Source: Herbaspirillum chlorophenolicum
Lineage (GTDB): Bacteria > Pseudomonadota > Gammaproteobacteria > Burkholderiales > Burkholderiaceae_D
Direction of reading: 5' to 3'
Assembly (NCBI RefSeq): GCF_001189955.1
Contig: NZ_LFLT01000004.1
Coordinates: 102,952 to 166,951 of the forward strand
DNA: 64,000 nucleotides
The notes below the pieces were generated by a model, which had not been told where the DNA came from, ran no database searches, and saw nothing but the letters and a program-made list of their open reading frames with translations. Shown one piece after another: positions 10,959 through 19,785 of this stretch. How positions within the stretch are numbered: the first letter of the stretch is position 1; every line of letters starts with the position of its first letter. The position numbers were made by a program, and so were the translations under genes.

Positions 10959-11000
10959 AAAAAAAAGGGGCCACCGCGCGTATCGCTGTCACCCCTTTTT
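10959..11000 (-). terminator. rpsB-tsf intercistronic terminator or attenuator
   Basis: On the minus strand AAAAAGGGG pairs with CCCCTTTTT around a 21-nt loop that can itself form a small GC stem, and a run of eight U follows. It starts about 24 nt after the rpsB stop. The large loop suggests a partial terminator that lets some polymerase through, giving a different S2 to EF-Ts ratio. Confidence 0.75.
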
Positions 11001-11023
11001 GTACTGCACCAGCGAAAGCGGAA

Positions 11024-11767
11024 TTACGCCTGTTCGCTGACCTCGACGAACTCGTCGCCCTTGACGGCTTCGACTACTTCGTTGACGGCATTGGCACGGC
11101 CTTCCAGCACGGCGTCAGCCACACCTCGAGCGTACAGAGCGATCGCCTTGGCGGAATCGTCGTTACCCGGGATGACGTAGGTCACGCCTTCAGGCGAGTG
11201 GTTGGTATCAACCACACCGATGACCGGGATGCCCAGCTTGGCGGCTTCGGTGATGGCGCCCTTGTGGTAGCCGACGTCGATCACGAAGATGGCGTCAGGA
11301 ATGCCGCCCATATCCTTGATGCCGCCGATGGCCTTTTCCAGCTTTTCTTTCTCGCGGCTGAACAGCAGCGCTTCCTTCTTCGACAGCTTTTCGACCGAAC
11401 CGTCTTCGATGGCAGCTTCCATGTCCTTCAGGCGCTTGATCGAGGTCTTGATGGTCTTGAAGTTGGTCAGCATGCCGCCCAACCAGCGCTGGTCGACGTA
11501 AGGCACGCCAGCGCGTTGCGCTTCAGCAGCCAGGATTTCACGCGCTTGGCGCTTGGTACCGACAAACAGGATAGTGCCGCGGTTGGCCGACAGCTGACGC
11601 ACGTACTTTTGCGCCTCCTGGTACATGCCCAGGGTCTTTTCCAGGTTGACGATGTGGATCTTGTTGCGATGACCGAAAATGAACGGGGCCATCTTGGGGT
11701 TCCAGAAGCGGGTTTGGTGACCGAAGTGGACACCGGCTTCCAGCATTTCGCGCATGGTAACGGACAT
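11024..11767 (-). CDS. rpsB: 30S ribosomal protein S2
   Basis: Small-subunit protein that bridges the head and body of the 30S and is needed for S1 binding. The start at [20 protein letters not shown] (ATG 11767, GGAG upstream) gives 247 aa. The conserved [20 protein letters not shown] and [19 protein letters not shown] are intact. It is the first gene of the minus-strand housekeeping run and has a recognisable promoter and a structured leader of about 155 nt. Confidence 0.97.
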   Translation of the reverse strand: MSVTMREMLEAGVHFGHQTRFWNPKMAPFIFGHRNKIHIVNLEKTLGMYQEAQKYVRQLSANRGTILFVGTKRQAREILAAEAQRAGVPYVDQRWLGGMLTNFKTIKTSIKRLKDMEAAIEDGSVEKLSKKEALLFSREKEKLEKAIGGIKDMGGIPDAIFVIDVGYHKGAITEAAKLGIPVIGVVDTNHSPEGVTYVIPGNDDSAKAIALYARGVADAVLEGRANAVNEVVEAVKGDEFVEVSEQA

Positions 11768-11906
11768 GAATTTCTCCAGGGTTAGGTCTGGAATCCGCTC
11801 GGTCATCCGGCTCATGCAGCCAGACACCCTTTGGCGAACGGATTCGCGTTTCAAAAATACATTTCAATAAGACAACATGCGGCTTGCACCAGCCATATTG
11901 CCCTCC

Positions 11907-11922
11907 AACCTGATTTCAGGTT
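11907..11922 (-). promoter_or_regulatory. hairpin at the 5' end of the rpsB leader
   Basis: AACCTGA and TCAGGTT form a 7-bp perfect stem with a two-base loop as written, so the folded loop is probably wider. It falls just after the predicted transcription start of rpsB. S2 is autoregulated through its mRNA leader in several bacteria, so this may be part of an S2-binding leader; that role is inferred from position alone. Confidence 0.4.
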
Positions 11923-11930
11923 AGCCCGAG

Positions 11931-11959
11931 ATTATACTTAACTACGCCATTTTATTCAA
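11931..11959 (-). promoter_or_regulatory. sigma-70 promoter of rpsB
   Basis: On the minus strand -35 TTGAAT (11954-11959), a 17-nt spacer and a perfect -10 TATAAT (11931-11936). Transcription would begin near 11924, leaving a leader of roughly 155 nt before the rpsB ATG. It is the best promoter for the rpsB-tsf unit. Confidence 0.8.
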
Positions 11960-12013
11960 GCATCACTTCAACTTGGAATGCTGCCGCCTCCGGCGCGCCG
12001 GCAGCCTCTCGAC

Positions 12014-12019
12014 TATAAT
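12014..12019 (+). promoter_or_regulatory. candidate -10 box for map
   Basis: A perfect TATAAT lies 38 nt before the map ATG. No convincing -35 hexamer sits 16-18 nt upstream, where a GC-rich hairpin occupies 11981-12005 instead. It may be an activator-dependent promoter or a chance match. Confidence 0.4.
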
Positions 12020-12056
12020 CCCTACTTGACGATTTTCCTGCGAATTACGATACAAC

Positions 12057-12881
12057 ATGGGCAACATCACCATCAAGACCGCTGAAGACATCGAAGGCAT
12101 GCGCGTGGCCGGCCGCCTGGCCGCCGAAGTACTGGATTACATCGCCCCTTTCGTGAAACCCGGCGTGACCACCGGCGAGATCGATCGCCTCTGCCACGAG
12201 TACATGACAAATGTACAAGGCACCATCCCGGCCCCGCTCAACTATTGCCCGCCCGGCTACACGCCCTACCCCAAGGCCATCTGCACCTCGCTCAACGACG
12301 TGATCTGCCACGGCATTCCTGGCGACAAGGTCATGAAGAACGGCGATGTGCTCAATATCGACATCACGGTCATCAAAAACGGCTACCACGGCGACACCAG
12401 CCGCATGTTTTACCTGGGCGAACCGTCCATCCTGGCGCGCCGCCTGACCGACATCACCTATGAATGCATGTGGCTGGGCATTTCCAAGATCAAGCCGGGC
12501 GCGCATCTGGGCGATATCGGCCACGTCATCCAGCAGCATGCCGAAAAGGCCGGCTACAGCGTGGTGCGCGAATTCTGCGGCCACGGCATCGGCAAGGTGT
12601 TCCATGAAGAGCCTCAAGTGCTGCACTATGGCCGCCCCGGTACGCTGGAAAAATTGCAGGCCGGCATGATTTTCACCGTCGAGCCGATGATCAACGCCGG
12701 CCGCCGCGAAATCCGCGAAATGGGTGATGGCTGGACCATCAAGACCAAGGATCGCAGCCTGTCGGCGCAGTGGGAACATACCGTGCTGGTCACCGAGACC
12801 GGTTTTGAAGTGCTGACTGTTTCGCCCGGCATGCCGGCGCCGCCTGCCTTCATCCAGAACCTGGCAACGGCTCCCGCCTGA
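12057..12881 (+). CDS. map: type I methionyl aminopeptidase
   Basis: Removes the N-terminal methionine from nascent proteins. The protein has 274 aa and all five metal ligands can be placed: the two Asp in NIDITVIKNGYHGDTSR, His in GHGIGKVFHEEP, Glu in FTVEPMIN and Glu in WEHTVLVTE. The substrate-gating His lies in VICHGIPGDK. It is transcribed divergently from rpsB, the common arrangement in beta- and gammaproteobacteria, and is followed by glnD. Confidence 0.97.
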   Translation: MGNITIKTAEDIEGMRVAGRLAAEVLDYIAPFVKPGVTTGEIDRLCHEYMTNVQGTIPAPLNYCPPGYTPYPKAICTSLNDVICHGIPGDKVMKNGDVLNIDITVIKNGYHGDTSRMFYLGEPSILARRLTDITYECMWLGISKIKPGAHLGDIGHVIQQHAEKAGYSVVREFCGHGIGKVFHEEPQVLHYGRPGTLEKLQAGMIFTVEPMINAGRREIREMGDGWTIKTKDRSLSAQWEHTVLVTETGFEVLTVSPGMPAPPAFIQNLATAPA

Positions 12882-12908
12882 CCGCATCCCCAAGCTACCA
12901 CCACCTCC

Positions 12909-12954
12909 GGCGGAAATGACGATGAGCGACAGTCCGGTCATCGTCATTTCCGCC
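12909..12954 (+). repeat. 17-bp perfect inverted repeat after map
   Basis: Arms at 12909-12925 (starts GGCGGAAATGACG) and 12938-12954 (ends CGTCATTTCCGCC) are perfectly complementary over 17 bp around a 12-nt loop, 27 nt after the map stop. There is no U-tract. It is the longest of a set of U-poor hairpins found 20-27 nt after stop codons in this window; likely a transcription or mRNA-decay barrier between map and glnD. Confidence 0.6.
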
Positions 12955-13006
12955 GAAGCGTTTCAGGATCAACAGCGGCATTTCACACGTCCGCGGGGTA
13001 TTCGGC

Positions 13007-15652
13007 ATGAAACCTGCTAAGGAAAGCGAGCCGCCTGGGGACGCGGCCGACAGGCCGACAGCAAGCGGGCACCCCTTCGCCAACCACAAATTCAAGCCGA
13101 TGCCGACACTAGCCGTCACGCTCAAAAAACAGCTCAAGGCCGCGCGCCAGCAAGCTATCGATGCATTCCAGTCCAATCACAAGACGGAACAACTGCTGAC
13201 CCAGTTGCGCCGCAATGTCGACGAAGCGCTCACGCAGGCCTGGACGGAACTGGGGATGCCTTCCGATGCCGCCCTGGTGGCCGTCGGCGGCTACGGCCGC
13301 GGCGAACTGTTCCCGCATTCGGATGTGGACGTGCTGATCCTGCTCTCCAGAACGGCCGAAGGCGAAGAAAAAGAGAAACTGGAGTCGCTGGTCCAACTGT
13401 TCTGGGACATCGGCCTGGAAATCGGCCACAGCATCCGCACCATCGACCAATGCATGGACGAGTCGGCTGCCGACATCACGGTGCAGACCAGCCTGCTGGA
13501 AGCGCGCCTGGTCACCGGCAGCCGCAAGCTGTTCAAGCAACTGCAGGAGCGCTACCAGGCCGCGCTCGACCCGCTGGCCTTCTTCCAGGCCAAGACGCTG
13601 GAAATGCGCCAGCGCCACGTCAAATATGAAGATACCCCCTACAGCCTGGAACCCAATTGCAAGGAAAGCCCCGGCGGCTTGCGCGACCTGCAGGTGATCC
13701 TGTGGGTGGCCAAGGCGGCCGGACTGGGCGACTCCTGGGGCAAGCTGGCCGAACACGGCATGCTGACGCCCACCGAAGCGCGCCAACTGCGCCAGAAGGA
13801 GCGCGCCTTCAAGGACATCCGCATCCGCCTGCACATCTATACCAACCGCCGCGAAGACCGCCTGGTGTTCGACATCCAGACACCGATTGCCGAAAGTTTC
13901 GGCTTCAAGACCACCGACACCCGCCGCGCCAGCGAATACCTGATGCAGCGCTACTACTGGGCCGCCAAAGCGGTGACCCAGCTCAACACCATCCTGCTGC
14001 AAAACATCGAGGCCCACCTGTTCCCTCAGCAGGTCGTCCCCAAACGCATCAACGACCGCTTCAACGAGGTCAACGGCTTCGTCGATATTGCGCATGGAGA
14101 CGTATTCGAAGAGACGCCCTCGGCCATGCTGGAAGTGTTCCTGGTGCTGGCCGAGCATCCGGAACTCAAGGACATGTCGGCGCGCACCATGCGCGCGCTG
14201 TGGCACGCCCGCTTCAAGATCGACAACGCCTTCCGCAGCAATCCGGAAAACCACCGGCTCTTCATGCAGATCATCCAGGGCAAGCGCGGCATCATGCACG
14301 CGCTGCGCCGCATGAACGCCACCAGCGTGCTGGGGCGTTATTTGCCGAACTTCCGCCACATCGTCGGCCAGATGCAGCACGACCTGTTCCACGTCTACAC
14401 GGTGGACCAGCATATCCTGATGGTGGTGCGCAACGTGCGCCGCTTCACCATGAGCGAGCACGCCCACGAATACCCTTTCTGCAGCCAACTGATCGCCAAC
14501 TTCGGCCAGCCCTGGGTACTGTACATAGCGGCGCTGTTCCATGACATCGCCAAGGGCCGCGGCGGCGACCACTCCAAGCTGGGTATGGCCGATGCGCGCC
14601 AGTTCTGCGAGCAGCACGGCATTTCCGAAGAAAACACCGAACTGATCGTGTTCCTGGTCGAACAGCACCTGGCCATGTCGCATGTGGCGCAGAAACAGGA
14701 CCTGTCGGACCCCGACGTGATTTCGCAATTCGCCCAAATGGTCAAGGACGAGCGCCACCTGACTGCGCTCTACCTGCTGACCGTGGCCGACATCCGCGGC
14801 ACCAGCCCCAAGGTATGGAATGCCTGGAAAGGCAAGCTGCTGGAAGACCTGTACCGCATGACGCTGCGCGTACTGGGCGGCGAAGCGCCATCGGCCGACC
14901 GCGAGCTGAAGAACACCCAGCAGGAAGCCATCAAGACGCTGCGCCTGTACGGCCTGCCGGCCGACGCCCATGAGAAGTTCTGGAAACAGCTGGACGTCGC
15001 CTACTTCCTGCGCCACGACGCCTCCGACATCGCCTGGCAAACCCGCTGCTTCTACGACAAGATCGACACCGACGTGCCCCTGGTGCGCTGCCGCCTGGCC
15101 CCCATCGGCGAAGGCGTGCAGGTCGCGGTCTATACCCCCGACCGCCCCGACCTGTTTGCGCGCATCTGCAGCTATTTCGACCAGAAGAACTTCAGCATCT
15201 TCGACGCCAAGATCCACACCACGCAAAGCAACTACGCGCTGGACGCCTTCCTGATCAATGCGCCGGTATTCGCCAAGAACTATCGCGACATCATCAACCT
15301 GATCGAGCATGAACTGAGCGAACTGCTGAAGTCGGATGCGCCGCTGCCGGCCCCATCGAAGGCGCGCTTGTCGCGGCTGTCGCGCACCTTCCCGATCAAC
15401 CCGGCGGTCGACCTGCGCCCCGACGAGCGCGGCCAGTACTACCTGCTGTCGGTCTCGGCCAACGACCGGGCCGGGCTGCTGTATTCGATCTCCAACGTGC
15501 TGGCCAAGTACAAGATCAACCTTCACACCGCCAAGGTAATGACCTTGGGCGAGCGCGTCGAAGACGTGTTCCTGATCGACGGCCCGGGACTGAACCAGCC
15601 ACGCAACCAGATCATGCTGGAAACCGACCTGCTCAAGACCCTGCGCATCTGA
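13007..15652 (+). CDS. glnD: bifunctional PII uridylyltransferase/uridylyl-removing enzyme GlnD
   Basis: Glutamine sensor that uridylylates PII (GlnB/GlnK) at low nitrogen and removes UMP at high nitrogen. Domains in order: nucleotidyltransferase with GGYGRGELFPHSDVDVLIL (catalytic Asp at about 106 and 108), a helical linker, an HD hydrolase domain with HDIAKGRGGDHS near residues 511-523, then two ACT domains (about 700-780 and 810-881) for glutamine binding. Length is 881 aa from the ATG at 13007. A second Met at 13100 (MPTLAVTLKKQLKAARQ) would drop a poorly conserved 31-residue lead and may be the true start; neither has a strong ribosome-binding site. Confidence 0.95.
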   Translation: MKPAKESEPPGDAADRPTASGHPFANHKFKPMPTLAVTLKKQLKAARQQAIDAFQSNHKTEQLLTQLRRNVDEALTQAWTELGMPSDAALVAVGGYGRGELFPHSDVDVLILLSRTAEGEEKEKLESLVQLFWDIGLEIGHSIRTIDQCMDESAADITVQTSLLEARLVTGSRKLFKQLQERYQAALDPLAFFQAKTLEMRQRHVKYEDTPYSLEPNCKESPGGLRDLQVILWVAKAAGLGDSWGKLAEHGMLTPTEARQLRQKERAFKDIRIRLHIYTNRREDRLVFDIQTPIAESFGFKTTDTRRASEYLMQRYYWAAKAVTQLNTILLQNIEAHLFPQQVVPKRINDRFNEVNGFVDIAHGDVFEETPSAMLEVFLVLAEHPELKDMSARTMRALWHARFKIDNAFRSNPENHRLFMQIIQGKRGIMHALRRMNATSVLGRYLPNFRHIVGQMQHDLFHVYTVDQHILMVVRNVRRFTMSEHAHEYPFCSQLIANFGQPWVLYIAALFHDIAKGRGGDHSKLGMADARQFCEQHGISEENTELIVFLVEQHLAMSHVAQKQDLSDPDVISQFAQMVKDERHLTALYLLTVADIRGTSPKVWNAWKGKLLEDLYRMTLRVLGGEAPSADRELKNTQQEAIKTLRLYGLPADAHEKFWKQLDVAYFLRHDASDIAWQTRCFYDKIDTDVPLVRCRLAPIGEGVQVAVYTPDRPDLFARICSYFDQKNFSIFDAKIHTTQSNYALDAFLINAPVFAKNYRDIINLIEHELSELLKSDAPLPAPSKARLSRLSRTFPINPAVDLRPDERGQYYLLSVSANDRAGLLYSISNVLAKYKINLHTAKVMTLGERVEDVFLIDGPGLNQPRNQIMLETDLLKTLRI

Positions 15653-15672
15653 CCCGCTCCACCATGATCATC

Positions 15673-15701
15673 GGCCGGCGCCCAGCCTTGGCGCGCCGGC
15701 C
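15673..15701 (+). terminator. GC-rich hairpin after glnD
   Basis: GGCCGGCGC (15673-15681) pairs with GCGCCGGCC (15693-15701), a 9-bp stem beginning 20 nt after the glnD stop. No U-run follows. It could bound the glnD transcript, but readthrough into the pseudouridine synthase gene is possible. Confidence 0.45.
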
Positions 15702-15764
15702 CCCAAGCCGTACAATCTCATCCTCGCCGCCTGCCGGCATCTTTACGTATTTGCAAGGCCCCTC

Positions 15765-16511
15765 ATGACAGAACCCGTCCGCCTCTCCAAACGCATGTCC
15801 GAACTCGGCCTGTGCTCGCGCCGCGAAGCCGACGAGTGGATCGAAAAAGGCTGGGTGCGCGTGGACGGCGTAGTGGTGTCGGTACTCGGCAGCAAGGTGC
15901 TGCCGCACCAGAAAGTCACCGTGGAACGCCAGGCCAGTGCCGAACAGTCCCAGCGCGTGACCATCCTGATCAACAAACCCATGGGTTATGTCAGCGGCCA
16001 GGCCGAGGACGGCTACAAACCTGCGGTAGTGCTGGTCAACGCCGAGTCGCGCTGGGAAGAAGACACCGCCGAAATGCAGTTCCATCCGAAGCAATTGCGC
16101 AGCCTGGTGCCGGCGGGACGGTTGGACATCGATTCGGTAGGCCTGCTGGTGCTGACCCAGGACGGCCGCATTGCCAAACACCTGATCGGCGAGGATTCCG
16201 CCGTCGACAAGGAATATCTGGTGCGCGTGAAGTACACGCGCCCCGGCAAGCTGCCCGAGCATGACCTCAAACGGCTGAACCATGGCCTGATCATGGATGG
16301 CAAGCCGCTCAAGCCAGCCAAGGTGGAATGGCAAAACGAGGATCAGTTGCGCTTCGTCCTGAACGAAGGCAAGAAGCGCCAGATCCGCCGCATGTGCGAC
16401 ATGGTCGGCCTGAAGGTGATCGGCCTGAAGCGGGTGCGTATCGGCGGCGTCAAGCTGGGCGAACTGCCAACCGGGCAATGGCGTTATTTGCGGCCGGACG
16501 AGCAGTTCTGA
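15765..16511 (+). CDS. RsuA/RluB/RluF-family pseudouridine synthase
   Basis: Isomerises a specific uridine in rRNA to pseudouridine. The N-terminal S4 RNA-binding domain reads VRLSKRMSELGLCSRREADE. The catalytic domain contains VPAGRLDIDSVGLLVLTQDG, whose GRLD aspartate is the catalytic residue, and ends with the family motif EGKKRQIRRMCDMVGLKVI. Length is 248 aa. The S4 segment resembles RluF (23S U2604) more than RsuA, but subfamily cannot be fixed by eye, so no symbol is given. The gene is convergent with the DUF1854 gene, with 61 nt between them and no clear terminator. Confidence 0.9.
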   Translation: MTEPVRLSKRMSELGLCSRREADEWIEKGWVRVDGVVVSVLGSKVLPHQKVTVERQASAEQSQRVTILINKPMGYVSGQAEDGYKPAVVLVNAESRWEEDTAEMQFHPKQLRSLVPAGRLDIDSVGLLVLTQDGRIAKHLIGEDSAVDKEYLVRVKYTRPGKLPEHDLKRLNHGLIMDGKPLKPAKVEWQNEDQLRFVLNEGKKRQIRRMCDMVGLKVIGLKRVRIGGVKLGELPTGQWRYLRPDEQF

Positions 16512-16572
16512 TTGCAACCGGCGTCACGCCGCGTCCCAACTTTCGCCTGGACGGCGGCGGCTAGAGGGTAGC

Positions 16573-17073
16573 TTAGAGGAAACGATCCAGTATCTTGCGG
16601 CTATGCTTGTCCAGCGCCTTCTGGTCGCGCACCAGGAACTGGATGCTGTGGCTGTCGGCAATCAGCAGGGCCGATTGCGGCAGGCGGCGGATATCTTCTT
16701 CGCCCTTCAGGGTAAAGGTCGTGATGCCGCGGCTGGTTTCCACCGTCCAATCGCTGGGCGTGGCATAGGTCGAGACGCCGACGATGCGCAGGATCTCCGG
16801 CATGAATTCGCGGCTGGCCAGCTCCTCTTCGATCAAGCCGCGCACTTCCGCACTCACCTGCTCCAGGCGTTCAATCCAAGCCAGTTCATGGCCGTCGCTG
16901 CTGACGATGGAGATGCCATGGTCCGGCGCGCCGATCGGAAACGCCCGCACCGGAATCACATTTTCGCTCTCGACGCCATCGGCGCCGATGAAGATCAGGC
17001 GGCCGAAGCTGTTGCGACGCAAGGCAATGGACGCCAGCGGCGTCGCTGCTGCTGTTGTTGGGATCATGGTCAT
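16573..17073 (-). CDS. DUF1854 protein associated with cyanophycin genes
   Basis: A 166-aa soluble protein of unknown activity with no signal peptide or membrane segment. Sequence such as NVIPVRAFPIGAPDHGISIV and LLIADSHSIQFLVRDQKALD matches my recollection of DUF1854, a family seen next to cyanophycin synthetase and a particular ABC exporter. The best start is ATG 17073: it lies 2 nt after the stop of the upstream ABC gene and has GGAGGAGAG ahead. A GTG at 17079 would overlap that gene. The tight junction means the two products are probably co-translated and act together, for example as a cytoplasmic regulator or adaptor of the transporter. That role is inference. Confidence 0.8.
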   Translation of the reverse strand: MTMIPTTAAATPLASIALRRNSFGRLIFIGADGVESENVIPVRAFPIGAPDHGISIVSSDGHELAWIERLEQVSAEVRGLIEEELASREFMPEILRIVGVSTYATPSDWTVETSRGITTFTLKGEEDIRRLPQSALLIADSHSIQFLVRDQKALDKHSRKILDRFL

Positions 17074-17075
17074 GT

Positions 17076-19355
17076 TCACTCTCCTCCCTCGGCCTGGCTG
17101 ACCGAAACTTCCGCTTCGCCGTCGGGATTGCGCGCCTGCGCCTGGTACAGCTTGTAGTAATGGCCTTCGCGCGCCATCAATTCTTCATGGTTGCCGACCT
17201 CCACTACCTGGCCGCGATCCAGCACCACCAGGCGATCGGCCTTGCGCAGCGTCGACAACCGGTGGGCAATGGCGATCGTGGTGCGGCCCTGCACCAGGTT
17301 GTCCAGCGCCTTCTGGATTTCCTTCTCGGTAGTGGTGTCGACCGACGAGGTCGCCTCATCCAGGATCAGGATACGCGGATCGATCAGCAATGCGCGCGCG
17401 ATCGAGATGCGCTGGCGCTCGCCGCCCGACAATGCCTGGCCGCGCTCGCCCACCAGCGAATCGTAGCCTTGCGGCAGGCGCAGGATGAATTCATGCGCAT
17501 GCGCCGCGCGCGCGGCGGCGACGATCTCTTCGCGCGTAGCCTCGGGCTTGCCGTAAGCGATGTTCTCGGCAATGGTGCCGAAGAACAGGAACGGCTCCTG
17601 CAGCACCAGGCCGATATTGCGGCGGTATTCGGAAATCGGCAGCGAGCGGATATCGACGCCATCAATGCGGATCGCCCCCTCCGAGACGTCATAGAAACGG
17701 CAGATCAGGTTGACCATCGTGCTCTTGCCGGAGCCGCTATGGCCGACCAGACCGATCATTTCGCCCGGCGCGATGGACAGGCTCATGTTGCGGATCACCG
17801 CACGATTGCCGTAGCGGAAACCGATGTTGCGCACCTCGATGGCGCCCTTCACGTTCTCCAGGTGCACCGGGTTGGCCGGCTCGGGCACGCTGGAAACGTG
17901 GTCGAGGATGTCGAAGATGCGCTTGGCGCCGGCAGCGGCCTTCTGCGTCACCGACACGATACGGCTCATCGAATCCAGCCGCGTATAGAAGCGGCTGATG
18001 TAAGCCAGGAAGGCGGTCAGCACACCCACCGTGATCTGGTTGTTCGATACCTGCCAGATGCCGAACACCCACACCACCAGCAAGCCGACTTCCGTCAGGA
18101 AGGTCACGGTCGGGGTAAACAGCGACCAGATCTTGTTGACGCGGTCGTTGACCACCAGGTTGTGGCGGTTGGCCTCGCGGAACCGCGCCACCTCGCGCTT
18201 TTCCTGCGCAAAGGCCTTGACCACGCGGATGCCGGGAATGGTATCGGCCAGCACGTTGGTCACCTCCGACCAGATGCGGTCGATCTTTTCGAAGCCGTGG
18301 CGCAGGCGGTCGCGCACCACATGGATCATCCAGGCAATGAACGGCAGCGGCAGCAAGGTAACCAGCGCCAGCCACGGGTTGATCGAAATCAGGATGGCCG
18401 CCGTCATGATGATCATCAGCACATCGATGGCAAAATCCAGCAGGTGCAGCGACAGGAACACGCAGATGCGGTCGGTCTCGGAGCCGATGCGCGCCATCAG
18501 GTCGCCGGTACGCTTGCCGCCGAAGTACTCTTGCGACAGGCGCAGCAGGTGCTCATAGGTGCTGGTGCGCAGGTCGGCGCCGATGCGCTCGGACACCAGC
18601 GCGAGGATATAAGTACGCGCCCAGCCCAGTCCCCAGGCCAGCAAAGCCGCGCCCAAAAGGCCGGAGAGATACAGCATGGCGAGATGGGTATTGATCGGCG
18701 CACCGTTCTGGAACGGAATCAGCACGTTGTCCATCAGCGGCATGGTCATGTACGGCGGCACCAGCGTGGCGGCCGTCGAGGCCAGCGTCAGCAGGAAGCC
18801 CAGCAGCAGCGCTCCCTTGTATGGCTTGGCAAAACGCGACAGGCGAAACAGCGCCCAGGTGGATGGCGGCGCTTCCTTTAACTCCGGGCAGATGGCACAG
18901 GTTTCCTGCCCTTCGGGAATCGGCGCCTTGCACTGCGGGCAGATGTCGCCGCCCTCTTCTTCCGGCGCCACGCCGGATGCCACCAGGTCGCGCTGCTGCT
19001 CGAACAGCTTGATCAGGCGCAGCGCCTGCGGATTCTGCGCCAGCGTATAGCGCCAGGCGGCCAGGCGGCCATGGTCATCGCACAGCTCCAGCGTGCCGAC
19101 GCCGGCATGGTCGACATGCTTCAAGGAAAGTTCGGGACGGTAGGCCCACTCCTGCCAGACAGTGCCTTCCGGCGTATTGGCCAGCAGCCGGGTTTCGGTG
19201 GCAACCACCAGCGAAGACCGGAATTGCAATTGCGTATCGAGATCCAACTCCAGCCAGGCCACGATCTTTTCGTTGGCGGTCAGGCGGGCTGCGATTTCCG
19301 TTCCCCAGCGTTCGGGCAAGCTGGCGATGGCGGAAGGAAGAGAATCAGTAGTCAT
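17076..19355 (-). CDS. ABC exporter (fused membrane and ATPase domains) with N-terminal zinc-ribbon-like extension
   Basis: A 759-aa type IV (ABCB-like) half-transporter. Residues 1-130 are an unfamiliar soluble domain. Four cysteines in CxxC pairs (139, 142 and 153, 156) suggest a zinc ribbon. Six membrane helices span about 180-470. The ATPase domain (about 510-745) has Walker A GHSGSGKST, signature LSGGERQ, Walker B ILILDE and H-loop His near 698, so it should be active. It is divergent from cphA' and followed by DUF1854. I recall this exporter and DUF1854 being annotated as associated with cyanophycin metabolism, but the substrate is not known to me. Candidates are arginine/aspartate dipeptides, polymer or a lipid. 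It shares the exporter fold with MsbA, but the extension and context argue against MsbA. Confidence 0.88.
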   Translation of the reverse strand: MTTDSLPSAIASLPERWGTEIAARLTANEKIVAWLELDLDTQLQFRSSLVVATETRLLANTPEGTVWQEWAYRPELSLKHVDHAGVGTLELCDDHGRLAAWRYTLAQNPQALRLIKLFEQQRDLVASGVAPEEEGGDICPQCKAPIPEGQETCAICPELKEAPPSTWALFRLSRFAKPYKGALLLGFLLTLASTAATLVPPYMTMPLMDNVLIPFQNGAPINTHLAMLYLSGLLGAALLAWGLGWARTYILALVSERIGADLRTSTYEHLLRLSQEYFGGKRTGDLMARIGSETDRICVFLSLHLLDFAIDVLMIIMTAAILISINPWLALVTLLPLPFIAWMIHVVRDRLRHGFEKIDRIWSEVTNVLADTIPGIRVVKAFAQEKREVARFREANRHNLVVNDRVNKIWSLFTPTVTFLTEVGLLVVWVFGIWQVSNNQITVGVLTAFLAYISRFYTRLDSMSRIVSVTQKAAAGAKRIFDILDHVSSVPEPANPVHLENVKGAIEVRNIGFRYGNRAVIRNMSLSIAPGEMIGLVGHSGSGKSTMVNLICRFYDVSEGAIRIDGVDIRSLPISEYRRNIGLVLQEPFLFFGTIAENIAYGKPEATREEIVAAARAAHAHEFILRLPQGYDSLVGERGQALSGGERQRISIARALLIDPRILILDEATSSVDTTTEKEIQKALDNLVQGRTTIAIAHRLSTLRKADRLVVLDRGQVVEVGNHEELMAREGHYYKLYQAQARNPDGEAEVSVSQAEGGE

Positions 19356-19785
19356 TTAACGGCAACGTTGGGCCCGATGCGAGCGATTGGCAATCTGCAA
19401 AGTACAAAGTCGGAGCGCGGCCGGAAGCGTTATCCGGCCATGAGCAGCGCGCGATTATAGCGCCCACTGGCGTTCATAACGCAAGACACCCCAAAACGGT
19501 GGACGCAAAGCGGGATCGCCGGGAACCCTTTCCCACAGGATGCGACAACGGCCGCGGCACGGCGAAATTCACGCCATGGACGGGAAACAGTCTGAGACAA
19601 TACTCGCCGAGAAGCCCGCGCCACCAGCTTTTTGCCGCGACAGTAAACCAATTGTGCTCCGATGCGTTAGTGGGGGCATGGGTTATTCTGACGAAATACT
19701 GACCACAAATTACAAATAAGCAACAAAGCGCTAGCGCAACAGCAATAACAAACAACCGGCACATTACGCGGCACATCATCCAGAC
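19356..19785. other. divergent regulatory region between the ABC exporter and cphA'
   Basis: This 430-nt gap separates the exporter (minus) from cphA' (plus). It holds one good minus-strand -10 box (19454-19459). The plus-strand half near cphA' is noticeably AT-richer (about 19680-19770) and probably carries the cphA' promoter, but I could not pick a convincing -35/-10 pair or a ribosome-binding site. No conserved ORF was recognised in the gap. Confidence 0.5.
19454..19484 (-). promoter_or_regulatory. candidate promoter of the ABC exporter-DUF1854 operon
   Basis: On the minus strand a perfect -10 TATAAT (19454-19459) is preceded by TTGCGT (19479-19484) with a 19-nt spacer, longer than ideal. 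Transcription would start near 19447, about 92 nt before the exporter ATG. Confidence 0.5.

Noticed and set aside
13109..15526. 805-codon minus-strand frame across glnD
   Set aside because: Antisense to glnD, whose domains are all recognisable.
17076..19355. Assignment of the exporter as MsbA
   Set aside because: It has a 160-residue cysteine-containing extension, lies beside cphA genes, and has no lpxK or lipid A genes nearby.
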